From NCBI RefSeq assembly GCF_030065545.1, contig NZ_JASJNC010000005.1:186001-250000 (forward strand): a stretch of DNA of 64,000 nucleotides. Reading direction: 5' to 3'. The stretch is from Marinicella marina (GTDB taxonomy: Bacteria > Pseudomonadota > Gammaproteobacteria > Xanthomonadales > Marinicellaceae). A program made the translations under genes and the position numbers. Numbering within the stretch: position 1 is the stretch's first letter; every line of letters begins with the position of its first letter. Shown piece after piece: positions 17,959 through 26,444 of this stretch. The notes beneath the pieces were generated by a model. That model saw only the letters and a list, made by a program, of their open reading frames with translations. It made no database searches and was not told where the DNA came from.

Positions 17959-18875
17959 AGTTCTTCTCCTGCTGCATTTGTTTTCATAGGATTGGCTTGA
18001 TTCAATTGAATAAAAGCATCTTCAAGCGCTGCGCCTGTGACGGTTAAGTCTTGGATGTCATCGCTGACCTGAAACAGCTTCCTAAGGATTTTTGAGCTGT
18101 CTTTACTTTGAATTTCGTAGTACTTGCCTGAGCTGGTGATTTTCAGCTTGTCACCTATCGACATTAGTTCAGCCAGTGGTGTTGAAGAAATAAAGCGAAT
18201 TTTCTTGGTGTTGATGTTGGCCTTGATCTCATCAGGTGTGCCTTGGTGAATGATCTTGCCTTGGTTCAACATGATAATGCGGTCGGATAATTGATCCGCC
18301 TCTTCCAAATAATGTGTGGTGAGAATCACGCTGGTGCCGTTGGCTTTGAGTTCATTGATGGTGTGCCACAATGATTTTCTGGTTTCGATGTCCATGCCGA
18401 CACTGGGCTCATCTAAAAACAACAACTTGGGGTTACCACAAATGGCTAAGGCGAACAGTAAGCGCTGTTTCTGTCCACCAGATAAAGTTTTACTGTACTG
18501 GTCTTCAATGCCAGCTAATCCAGCCAAATCAATGATTTTTTGATACGCAAAAGGATTGGCATAATAACTCATGAACAGTTCGATGTGCTCTTTCACTGTC
18601 GACATGTCAGGCAAGCCAGATAATTGCAGCATCGCACCGCACTGTCTTTTCAGTTCTATGCTACCGGGTTTCAAGCCGAAGATGGAAACCTCACCCGTGG
18701 TTAAAGCCATGCGACCCAGCATGAGGTTAATCAACGTGGTTTTACCCGCGCCATTGGGCCCTAAAATGCCCAAGACCTCTCCTGAACGAATGTCTAAAGA
18801 GACTTGATCTAAGGCCAAATTTTCATCAAATTTCTTGGAAACTTGATGAATTTGAGCGATGTGTTCGTGCTGCAT
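17955..18875 (-). CDS. ABC transporter ATP-binding protein
   Basis: 306 residues. Walker A GPNGAGKTT (~39-47), signature LSGGQKQRL (~134), Walker B LLFLDEPSVGMD (~155) and the H-loop TTHYLEEAD are all intact. The last ~80 residues form the DUF4162-like extension typical of ABC-2 drug/lipid exporters. It is the first gene of a five-gene operon (ATPase, permease, amidohydrolase, kinase, regulator). AGGA lies about seven bases before the ATG. Confidence 0.94.
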   Translation of the reverse strand: MQHEHIAQIHQVSKKFDENLALDQVSLDIRSGEVLGILGPNGAGKTTLINLMLGRMALTTGEVSIFGLKPGSIELKRQCGAMLQLSGLPDMSTVKEHIELFMSYYANPFAYQKIIDLAGLAGIEDQYSKTLSGGQKQRLLFALAICGNPKLLFLDEPSVGMDIETRKSLWHTINELKANGTSVILTTHYLEEADQLSDRIIMLNQGKIIHQGTPDEIKANINTKKIRFISSTPLAELMSIGDKLKITSSGKYYEIQSKDSSKILRKLFQVSDDIQDLTVTGAALEDAFIQLNQANPMKTNAAGEEL

Positions 18876-18938
18876 AATGAATCCTATTGGTTGCTATAGG
18901 TTCATTATGGTAATTTTGTAGGGGTTATTGAATTGAGG

Positions 18939-18968
18939 AATGTCACTAATGTTTTGTGACATTTGTCA
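18939..18968. promoter_or_regulatory. Candidate operator upstream of the ABC/DesKR operon
   Basis: AATGTCAC (18939-18946) and GTGACATT (18956-18963) are exact inverse complements. A third half-site follows so that TGAC-ATTT-GTCA (18957-18968) is also a palindrome. It sits 64-93 bases upstream of the ATPase start. A NarL-type dimer site is plausible because a DesR-like regulator is encoded in the same operon; binding by that regulator is inference. Confidence 0.5.
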
Positions 18969-19022
18969 TTTTGTGTCGGGAATTAAACTTAAGGTATTTC
19001 TGAGCTACGTACTTATTCTTAT

Positions 19023-21227
19023 TCAAAATGCACTTCTGATTTTAGAAATCTCATATTTCAACAGATTGTTTGATGAAAGTTCTTCATCAGAAAGTTGATT
19101 AAGATTAATAATATTCATTTCAGGAGTTCGGTCTTTATTAATGTATTTGTCCAATTTTCGGATAGCAGATAGCGGGATATCATATTCACTTAAAGCAGCT
19201 ATATTGGGGTGTAAAAATCCGTTTTCTATACTACTCGAAATGAAAGAGTAGTTCCCATATTTTAAATTGTTCTTTTTAAAAACATACTCTTGCAAATTAG
19301 AAACTACATTTAACCATTTAGGTAGCTTGTAATCAAACCAATGGCGAGTAATATGTAAGATAGAATAAGTTGCAGTATCAATTCTCTTTTGTCTATCTGG
19401 AATCTTTTCCGTCCAAAAGGAATCATTAATGTATGTGTTTATGACTGCTCCTATTGATTTTAAATTTATATATGAAAACGCAAAACTAGCTAACCACCGA
19501 GCAGATAATCTACCAATACCTTCAATATAAGTTTTATCACCTGGTCCTGCTAGGGTATCCCAACATAATTCAATAATGGTGCTAAGATTGTCAAAACTCT
19601 TTGGAAGGGAAGACCAAGCTAACTCCTTGTTGTAGTATGGTAGATTTGATTCCAATTTCTTTACTATAGCTAATTGGGCATCAATTGATATGCCTGTATT
19701 CAATTTAACGACATCCTTTAAATCATCTGGAAGACTATTAAACTCCTCAAGTCTAGGCTTAGCTTTTTCTTCAATTTCTTCATCTTCTAGGCCTATCAAT
19801 ATTTCTAAAGGTGCTTCTTCTTGGTTGAATAGTGGAATATCAATAAATAATTCCATTTGTTCTGGTTGGTCTTCAAAGCGAATTACATTTCCAACAAAGT
19901 GCTCTTTCATGCGTCCCGACCTTCCCGCAATATTTTTATAATCAAAGAAATCAATTGGTTTGGGACCTTTTTTCTTATCGAATAAAACCACATTCTTCGC
20001 AGATGTGTTTACTCCTTCAATGAGAGTTGACGTGCAAAACAACCACCTAATTGACCCATTGTTAAAGTAGTCAACTATCGTGCTACCCAAATGCCTAGGG
20101 ACTGCACCGTGATGAAAGCCGATTCCAAATTCAAGAGCATCATTTAATGACCACTTACCATTGATATTCTCTTTTACCCATTCAATAACGTCATTGTTTT
20201 CTTCAACATATGGGTTGTTAACCTTAATAACATTTTCTTTTAGGAATTGTAAAAATTCTAAAGCGAGGTTTGTTGTTCTGTTTGGTGCTGAGCAGTAAAC
20301 GATTGTTTGTTCATTCTGGGAAATGAGGTAATTGAAAAGGTTTAGCTTTTTAAGTTCCTTCTTTTCTTTTACCTTTAGTTTACCTTCTACTATGTTGCTC
20401 GTTTCATCAACTGCAACAGTTGCAAACTCGGTTGGAAACCAAGTAAGTTCAAACTTATTTTTGAAGTTAACAGGGATATTTTTAATCATCGGCCCCAATA
20501 AGTAGAACTTGTTCGTAAACTTTAGAAGTCTGTGAAATGCTTGATTTAGAGCTATTGCTCTATCATCGTCTCTATCAATACTAAGCTTGTAGAACTCATC
20601 AATTACAAAAAACTCTATTGAGGGAAATTTATCATATTCAACGACTCTTTCACCTGTAAAAAGGAAAATGTTTCCTTTCTCATCATCAGGTTCTTGGCTT
20701 GTTGAAACAACAACTTTGTATGAGTCCTTATATTTCAATAATTTTTTTCTTGTTTCATCTAGTAATGCAAGGGTGGGTTGTATAACAACAATTTGCTTAT
20801 ACAATTTGCTTGCGATTAACTCTTCTATTAGTAGACTTTTCCCAAAACTGGTTGGTGCACTTACGACAAGTGATCTTTTGCTTTGAAGTTCTACTGATAG
20901 TTGTTGTTGTTCTTCGTGCAGATATACTCCATCCAAAAAGGGTGACTTATGGTATTCAAATCTTAATAAACCACTCTTTGATAAGTATTTTGGCTTCACA
21001 TATGGATATAATCCTGCAGACTCAGTAATATCGTTCCATATAGGTTTTGTATGTTCAGGTAAGAAATCCCAACTATCATGTATTCTAATGACTAAGTCCC
21101 TACCTTCAATTTCGTTGTTACGTAAAAGGAATGAGCAATATTTCGATAAATCGAAACTATCTTCAGTTGATATTTCTGTGTTCTGGGAGAGAAAATCAAC
21201 GGCTTGGGTATAAGATTCAAAACTCAT
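19023..21227 (-). CDS. hamB: HamB: Hachiman antiphage helicase
   Basis: 734-residue superfamily 2 helicase. Walker A is APTSFGKS (124-131), the DEAH-equivalent box is DEFY (210-213), motif V-like FCTSTLIEGVN lies at 397-407, and motif VI is AGRSGRM (434-440). The ~270 residues beyond the helicase core have no recognisable motif. In Hachiman systems HamB senses or unwinds DNA and holds the HamA nuclease in check until phage infection. The ATG overlaps the HamA TGA (ATGA), as in typical hamAB operons. The base composition is visibly more AT-rich than the flanking operons, which suggests horizontal acquisition. The identification rests on helicase motifs plus the DUF1837 partner. Confidence 0.85.
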   Translation of the reverse strand: MSFESYTQAVDFLSQNTEISTEDSFDLSKYCSFLLRNNEIEGRDLVIRIHDSWDFLPEHTKPIWNDITESAGLYPYVKPKYLSKSGLLRFEYHKSPFLDGVYLHEEQQQLSVELQSKRSLVVSAPTSFGKSLLIEELIASKLYKQIVVIQPTLALLDETRKKLLKYKDSYKVVVSTSQEPDDEKGNIFLFTGERVVEYDKFPSIEFFVIDEFYKLSIDRDDDRAIALNQAFHRLLKFTNKFYLLGPMIKNIPVNFKNKFELTWFPTEFATVAVDETSNIVEGKLKVKEKKELKKLNLFNYLISQNEQTIVYCSAPNRTTNLALEFLQFLKENVIKVNNPYVEENNDVIEWVKENINGKWSLNDALEFGIGFHHGAVPRHLGSTIVDYFNNGSIRWLFCTSTLIEGVNTSAKNVVLFDKKKGPKPIDFFDYKNIAGRSGRMKEHFVGNVIRFEDQPEQMELFIDIPLFNQEEAPLEILIGLEDEEIEEKAKPRLEEFNSLPDDLKDVVKLNTGISIDAQLAIVKKLESNLPYYNKELAWSSLPKSFDNLSTIIELCWDTLAGPGDKTYIEGIGRLSARWLASFAFSYINLKSIGAVINTYINDSFWTEKIPDRQKRIDTATYSILHITRHWFDYKLPKWLNVVSNLQEYVFKKNNLKYGNYSFISSSIENGFLHPNIAALSEYDIPLSAIRKLDKYINKDRTPEMNIINLNQLSDEELSSNNLLKYEISKIRSAF

Positions 21228-22066
21228 ATTCTTTGCATTGATTTTAATCTTTTATCTAGTTCGCTATTTAAAGCATCTTTATCTGGGACTGGTAAGAGAA
21301 GCAAAATAATTTCTACATCTGATTCTGGCTTACCATTATTGAATCTAGTACATAAGTCATTACATTCATTAACAAAGTCATCAAAGTACTCCTTAGTGTT
21401 ATCATTATGATTTTTAAATAATTCACTGTTGTAGGTGCAAACCATGGGAATTACAATGTTTGAAAATATTTTATCTAGCCTTTGGTGTTTGTCCATTAGC
21501 TGACGCCAATGTTCGATTTCAGGTACTGAACTAGGCAATTTTCTGGAAATAAGATTAAACTCCTTCCTAATGTAGTCTTCGTTTACATGTTTTGTGATGT
21601 CACCTAATAATTCTCTAATACCACTTTTACCTGTTTTGTATAATTTGGATTCTCCTAACCACAACTTTTTCTCATCTCCATTTATTGTAATTTGAACTCC
21701 ATCAAATCCATGGGCTGGAACATTGTGAGAGTCCTTAAAATACATTTTGGAGATTAGAGGGATAGTATTATGAAAGTCTCTTAGAAGTAAGTGTAAGATA
21801 AGTTCCCCAAACTCTCCTCTAGTTTGATACTTCTCAGTTAGGTAGACTGTTTCTGCAGCTTCTTTTAATCTCTCGATAATTTCGGTTAATGGAATATTCT
21901 CACCGCAATGATAACCAAGAGAAAATTCAGGAATGACATTTCTGATAATGTCAACAAGAGGGGCGAATCGAAATTCATTTTTATCAAACCCTACATGATA
22001 AGCCCTAATACCTATATCTGATATTTGTTCATCAATTACTAGGTCACTTTTGAATGGTCTTGTCAT
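21224..22066 (-). CDS. hamA: HamA: Hachiman DUF1837 nuclease
   Basis: About 280 residues of the DUF1837 family. The conserved block RGEFGELILHLLLRDF precedes a PD-(D/E)xK-type core: the Asp in HGFDGVQIT and the E-x-K in WLGESKLY (about residues 122, 139 and 141 from the ATG at 22066). HamA is the DNA-cutting effector released by HamB. The frame is open upstream to a GTG at 22129, but a TATACT -10-like box (minus strand, 22126-22121) would place the transcript start inside that extension. The ATG at 22066, which starts MTRPFKSDL, is therefore preferred; ATGs at 22111 and 22117 remain possible. No clear ribosome binding site is present at any of them. Confidence 0.85.
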   Translation of the reverse strand: MTRPFKSDLVIDEQISDIGIRAYHVGFDKNEFRFAPLVDIIRNVIPEFSLGYHCGENIPLTEIIERLKEAAETVYLTEKYQTRGEFGELILHLLLRDFHNTIPLISKMYFKDSHNVPAHGFDGVQITINGDEKKLWLGESKLYKTGKSGIRELLGDITKHVNEDYIRKEFNLISRKLPSSVPEIEHWRQLMDKHQRLDKIFSNIVIPMVCTYNSELFKNHNDNTKEYFDDFVNECNDLCTRFNNGKPESDVEIILLLLPVPDKDALNSELDKRLKSMQRI

Positions 22067-22236
22067 TTGATATTTTGTATTGTAATTTCCGTGTCCTTTT
22101 ATTATAAACATTAACATAATAGTATACACAACTGCATAGTTAAAGGCTATATATTATGTATTCTTATGTACATGAGGGTGTTGTAATAATTACTAATTAG
22201 TATCATCTAAATATTTAAATAAATTGAATTATGCTC

Positions 22237-22370
22237 GTTCCCAAGCTCCAGCTTGGTAATGCATAGAGGTTTAAAACAAAGTAATAATTTCAATTTAAAT
22301 TAGAAACTAATTTATGATTATTTTCCATAATGTAGTATCCCTAAGGGTTCCCAGACAGGAGCTTGGGAAC
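22237..22370. repeat. 134-bp element bounded by 13-bp perfect inverted repeats
   Basis: GTTCCCAAGCTCC (22237-22249) and GGAGCTTGGGAAC (22358-22370) are exact inverse complements. The left end is also a small palindrome, CCAAGCT-CC-AGCTTGG. The interior is AT-rich without an open frame. The GTTCCCAAGCTCC-type end recalls dispersed intergenic palindromes known from several bacteria; copies elsewhere in this genome are not visible here. Confidence 0.75.
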
Positions 22371-22446
22371 CAGAAAGAAATCATTTCAATTGGATGATTT
22401 TCTAAACTAAAGATCCTTCTGCCTAGGTTCCTGCTCTCACGGCCTA

Positions 22447-22528
22447 CGGCATTCCAATATCGCTTCTTGTGCTTCGCCCAAATCGCAATATTTCAATCGC
22501 CTGGCCTTCCGGCTCGACTGGAATGACG
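22447..22528. repeat. Imperfect palindromic intergenic repeat
   Basis: GGCATTCCA near the left end and TGGAATGAC at the right end form imperfect inverted arms around TTCGCCCAAATCGC...GGCCTTCCGGCTCGA. The GC-rich, stem-forming text differs sharply from the AT-rich surroundings, as REP-like repeats do. Confidence 0.5.
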
Positions 22529-22555
22529 TGTGTTTTTAAGTTTTATTCAACAAGA

Positions 22556-22698
22556 TGTCATCCCGAGCGTAGCGGAGCGCAGTCGAAGGATACCCAAAGG
22601 GCAGACCCTCTCCCGAAGAGTAGAGTGTACTTATTTAGAATGAGAGAACCAGTGTTAGGAGATCCTTCGGTTCCACTGTGGCTCCACTCAGGATGACA
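22556..22698. repeat. 143-bp MITE/REP-like inverted repeat
   Basis: TGTCATCC at 22556 and GGATGACA at 22691-22698 are exact inverse complements. Inner arms partly match: GCAGTCGAAGGAT on the left against GATCCTTCGG...GCTCCACTC on the right. The text GTCATCCCGAGCG...AGTCGAAGGAT is of a type widely dispersed in bacterial intergenic DNA. No open frame is present. Confidence 0.7.
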
Positions 22699-22810
22699 AG
22701 TTAGTTTTGGTTATGTTTGAGCTTTGAATGCATGAGCTTTGATTAGGGGTAATCGCTCATTCCCTCAAAGCTCCCAGTATTAATCAATCATACATGTTCT
22801 TGGCAACTGG

Positions 22811-24292
22811 CTATTTGTGATTCAATATTTCTATGGTTTTATCAATCCATTCATAGGGTTTAATGGTTTTGTCAAAATAGTAATCAGGTTGAATGCCTTT
22901 TCCGTCGATGGTCATTTCAGGGATTCTGTGACTTTTTGACAGTCCATACCACAATTTAAATTCTTTTGATGGTGATTCAACATGGTACATATTTGAAATA
23001 TCTAATACACCTGCTGTAGTGGTTCCAAAAAGTTTTACTTTTGTACTTTGTTTGGCTTCTAAGAGAAATTGTTCAGTCGTACTGCCAGAATAATTATTGA
23101 TCAAAATGGCAACATTCTTTGGATTGGGATAGACATTTTTAAGCGTATCAATATTGACAATACTTTCTTTTAAGTCAACAAATTCTCCGATGTGCTTGTT
23201 TAATTTATGTAAACTTTCTTTTGCCCATTTTTTATCATCATCTGACCAATCTGGATCATTCATGTAATCAACCATTCGTTGATTGTTTAATTCTGTTGAT
23301 AAAAAGGCTACACCCACTTTTCTTATTGGGTTTGTATAGAAATAAGGCTTTATTTTTTCATAACTGGTATCTGCGCCACCACCGTTATTTCTGACATCTA
23401 TGATGAGATTCTTGCTACTCTTTATCAGGTCATCATTGTTGGCTAATAAACTATCAATTATCTTTTTATTGGAATAATTAAATGATGGAATTTTCAATAA
23501 CACGGTATCATCAGATACTTTTTCAATATAAGGTTTTTGGGCATACATTAAGTTGTAGTATCGATCAATGTTTTCATCAATTTTTTGTTCAGGTAAAACC
23601 CTTTTAAGAAGAATAAAGCCTGAACCCGCACGCAGATAAGTTTTGCCCCATAATTCAACAATTTCGAAATCTTCTACTGAATGGTCGCTCATAAAGTATT
23701 TCATACTGTACTTGCCTTCATTTGATTTAAAAATTTCAAGTTTGACTTGGTTTTCTTGCCAGTTGGGACTGGTAGATTTGACGATAAAGCCAATATATTC
23801 TCTGTTTGGGTTTTTATCGTCTTTTACGATGCCAATGGTGTAAGGCTCTGAAAACCAAACGCCTTCAAAACCTGGGTTGTTTCCAAGCTTTTTTATGTAG
23901 TTGTCAAAATCTTTTTTATCTACTTTAAATTGTTCAGTATTTTTATATTTTTCTATTTTTTCTTTATCCGATGCTCCAGTTGGTTCAGATGTATTCTGAT
24001 TTTGGGCAATTAACTGAACATTGAGATGACCCGTTCTAAAAAATTCTGTCCAGTCATTGAGTAATGTATGGCATTCATTTAAACCCGATATTTGCGACGC
24101 TTTTTCAGTGTAAAGTTTATTATGTGCTGCATAAGAATTTTCTCCTTTGATGTCAATGATATATTGAAATCCTGCATCATTTTTTTCAAATGTTTCCGTG
24201 AGCCATTTGAGGTTTGAAGAACAGTCAAATGTTTTTGAAAATGCTTGTGTTGAAGTGAGTAGGGCGAGTGTGATTATTAGATTATTATTCAT
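22811..24292 (-). CDS. Exported S41-family peptidase
   Basis: 493 residues with a signal peptide (NNNLIITLALLTSTQAFS). The tail-specific-protease core lies at ~255-480: VLLKIPSFNYSN, LIIDVRNNGGGADTSY, the nucleophile segment INNYSGSTTEQFLLEA (Ser in YSGST) and GTTTAGVLDISN, ending GIQPDYYFD. No PDZ domain is obvious, unlike CtpA-type proteases. It sits in the AT-rich accessory stretch and carries no operon partner; the convergent-side DNA is the repeat block. The substrate is unknown. Confidence 0.85.
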   Translation of the reverse strand: MNNNLIITLALLTSTQAFSKTFDCSSNLKWLTETFEKNDAGFQYIIDIKGENSYAAHNKLYTEKASQISGLNECHTLLNDWTEFFRTGHLNVQLIAQNQNTSEPTGASDKEKIEKYKNTEQFKVDKKDFDNYIKKLGNNPGFEGVWFSEPYTIGIVKDDKNPNREYIGFIVKSTSPNWQENQVKLEIFKSNEGKYSMKYFMSDHSVEDFEIVELWGKTYLRAGSGFILLKRVLPEQKIDENIDRYYNLMYAQKPYIEKVSDDTVLLKIPSFNYSNKKIIDSLLANNDDLIKSSKNLIIDVRNNGGGADTSYEKIKPYFYTNPIRKVGVAFLSTELNNQRMVDYMNDPDWSDDDKKWAKESLHKLNKHIGEFVDLKESIVNIDTLKNVYPNPKNVAILINNYSGSTTEQFLLEAKQSTKVKLFGTTTAGVLDISNMYHVESPSKEFKLWYGLSKSHRIPEMTIDGKGIQPDYYFDKTIKPYEWIDKTIEILNHK

Positions 24293-24376
24293 TTTTGATG
24301 ATTACCTTAGATTTATTTTTTATTAAATATAAATGAATCTTCAAAGATAAAATTGTAAAAAACCTGCAATCATATT

Positions 24377-25234
24377 TTAAACACTTACAAAAACTTTGTT
24401 ATCAATAGAAATTAATTTTGATTTAATTTCTTTTGGTGTTACTTCGCACATAAATTTTGTTTCTCTTATAAAGTGTGATTGGTCTGAATAACCATTGATG
24501 TAAGCAATTTGAGCCAATGAAATCTCTGGATTAGAAATAACGGATTGGATGGCATTTCTGATTTTTAAAATCCTGATATATTGTTTAGGGGTAATTCCGA
24601 AATGATCAAGGAACAGTTTATACATTTGCCGTTCACTGCATTTTATGTGTGACAGCAATTCTTTTACAGTCAATAAGGCTTGCTTTTGGTGGATAAATTC
24701 AATAGCTAATTTTAAATTGTCTTGAGCAAAAGGCTTGAGTTTAGTAATGAGAAAATCTTCGATAATCAAAGCGCGTTTGGTTAAGTTTGATTCTTCAAAA
24801 ACATGCCTTAATAGACTCAAATCATTATAAGAAAATAGGGTAGTTGAAAAATCATTATCTATGATTTGAGGCATACTTGGTATGTCAAAGAAATGAAAAT
24901 AGCCACTTGGATGGAAATCTATACAAATTTCATCCCATTTTTGGGTTATTTGAAATTCACGAGGTGTGTTGTACAGCCCAGTTGTGTAAGCAAAGATGGT
25001 ATCTTGACTGGGTTGACTACTGAATGTTTTTCCTTTTTGAATCAATCCATTACCATTTGAAATGCCTAAACAAATATTGGTATTTGGATATGACTTTACT
25101 GAGGTTTGAGCATCACAGTCATTTTGATTAAACAATATAAATTGAACATATGGTTTAAGTATGTTCGATTTTATATTGTGTACTTTTGATTTCATTGACT
25201 GATTTTTAATTCTTTTGTAACTGTTTCGCCCCAT
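24377..25234 (-). CDS. AraC-family transcriptional regulator
   Basis: About 285 residues. The N-terminal ~170 form a cupin-like sensing domain with sequence FDIPSMPQIIDNDF. The C-terminal ~100 carry the double helix-turn-helix: LLSHIKCSERQMYKLFLDHFGITPKQYIRI and LAQIAYINGYSDQSHFIRETK. The ATG at 25234 lies inside an open frame that starts with TTG three bases earlier; an ATG at 25195 (MKSKVHNIKS) is equally possible, as neither has a ribosome binding site. It follows the S41 gene's promoter side in the same direction and may control it (inference from proximity only). Confidence 0.85.
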   Translation of the reverse strand: MGRNSYKRIKNQSMKSKVHNIKSNILKPYVQFILFNQNDCDAQTSVKSYPNTNICLGISNGNGLIQKGKTFSSQPSQDTIFAYTTGLYNTPREFQITQKWDEICIDFHPSGYFHFFDIPSMPQIIDNDFSTTLFSYNDLSLLRHVFEESNLTKRALIIEDFLITKLKPFAQDNLKLAIEFIHQKQALLTVKELLSHIKCSERQMYKLFLDHFGITPKQYIRILKIRNAIQSVISNPEISLAQIAYINGYSDQSHFIRETKFMCEVTPKEIKSKLISIDNKVFVSV

Positions 25235-25262
25235 CAACGTTATTAAGGTAAATGCTGGTTAA

Positions 25263-26360
25263 TTAACTTCTTTGGTTTATATAGCTTTTGGCTTGGGTCA
25301 TGATGTTAACGAAAGCAGCTTGGTTGTCTTGGTGCACCATTTGGATGATTCTTTGTACAGCATCGGACAGGGCATTGAGCGTGGTGGGGCTGTAATGATT
25401 CAGTTTTTGAATCTCAAAATATAAATTGGGATTTTCAGCTGAAACATTACTGGCGATACCTAGTTGGGCATCGAAAGTGGTGCTTGAGAGTTTGGCCAAA
25501 GCTTCAGCAGCTTCACCAGACTCTGATAACACCGTCATGAAGGCGATGTTAATGACATGGGATAAACCAAGCACATAGGCAATGAGGCGGTCATGATCTT
25601 CAAACTTCATGTCAATCCGTTCTGCCATGGTCGGTTGAAACAATTGTTTGACTTGATTGACTGCCTCTTCATTGCCCATATCGATAAAGATGACATGCTT
25701 GCCTGACATCAGCTGTATGTCAGGCCCAAACATGGGGTGAATAGAAACCACCCGACAGCCCGAATCTGCCAACTGTCTGAGTGGCAATCGCAAAGGACTT
25801 TTGATTGAAGAGATGTCTAACACTATGCCACTGGGTTTAAATGGTATCAGCTCACGCAATATGTCGGCACTCTTTTGGATCGGTGTGGCCACGATGATGT
25901 AATCGTGATCTAACTCAATACTAGCAAGATCAGCAATGAAATTCTCTTGGTGGGGTAGTGGTTCCATGTCGTTGATATGAACATCGAAGTTTTGTGAGGC
26001 CAAAAACTGTGCAAACCATTGGCCCATCTTGCCGTTACCACCAATGATCAGGGCAGATTTGTTGGCGCCATAATTAGATTCTTTGACTTTTTGAATTTCC
26101 TGCTTACTTAACGAAGTTTCAATCACCAATTCAAAAATATGCTGGGCTATTTCAGGATCCAATCCTTTTAATTTGGCGTGGTTTTTGATTTTATCAATAA
26201 CTTGCTTTTCGCGTTGATAATCTCTGGTCGGTGAATTTGTGCTCAACTTCACATTTCCAATTTGTTCGACGTTAAACTGACGTTCAGCGATGAGGGTTAT
26301 AATCTGTTCATCAATTTCATCTAGTTTTCTGCGTAGTTGGTCAAGTTTTTTATTATCCAT
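25263..26360 (-). CDS. tyrA: Chorismate mutase/prephenate dehydrogenase (T-protein)
   Basis: 365-residue bifunctional tyrosine-pathway enzyme. The AroQ-type mutase fills the first ~85 residues (LDQLRRKLDEIDEQIITLIAERQ). The NAD-dependent prephenate dehydrogenase follows with a Rossmann motif ALIIGGNGKMGQWFAQFL at ~105, the HPMFGPD active-site segment at ~207, and HVINIAFMTVL. The domain order matches enterobacterial TyrA. The frame is open upstream, but the ATG at 26360 (MDNKKLDQL) starts exactly at the mutase domain, so the extension is dropped. It is divergent from a CsgG-family gene. Confidence 0.93.
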   Translation of the reverse strand: MDNKKLDQLRRKLDEIDEQIITLIAERQFNVEQIGNVKLSTNSPTRDYQREKQVIDKIKNHAKLKGLDPEIAQHIFELVIETSLSKQEIQKVKESNYGANKSALIIGGNGKMGQWFAQFLASQNFDVHINDMEPLPHQENFIADLASIELDHDYIIVATPIQKSADILRELIPFKPSGIVLDISSIKSPLRLPLRQLADSGCRVVSIHPMFGPDIQLMSGKHVIFIDMGNEEAVNQVKQLFQPTMAERIDMKFEDHDRLIAYVLGLSHVINIAFMTVLSESGEAAEALAKLSSTTFDAQLGIASNVSAENPNLYFEIQKLNHYSPTTLNALSDAVQRIIQMVHQDNQAAFVNIMTQAKSYINQRS

Positions 26361-26444
26361 GATTGATTGTGAGCAAAAATAAGAGTAGATTGTTACAATA
26401 TATGTAAGAATTATCAATTAAATATTTTATCTGGGAGAAGAGAA

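Larger units (their letters stand above)
22067..22810. other. Gene-free region holding the hamAB promoter and three palindromic repeats
   Basis: No credible gene. The right part is packed with three repeat elements listed separately (22237-22370, 22447-22528, 22556-22698). The left ~150 bases hold a TATACT box that may serve hamAB and AT-rich DNA without other clear signals. Confidence 0.6.

Noticed and set aside
22237..22698. CRISPR array
   Set aside because: The repeats are three different palindromes, not evenly spaced copies of one repeat, and no cas genes are nearby.
19023..25262. Prophage or integrative element
   Set aside because: No integrase, phage structural gene, tRNA-linked direct repeat or transposase was found; only composition and repeats hint at transfer.
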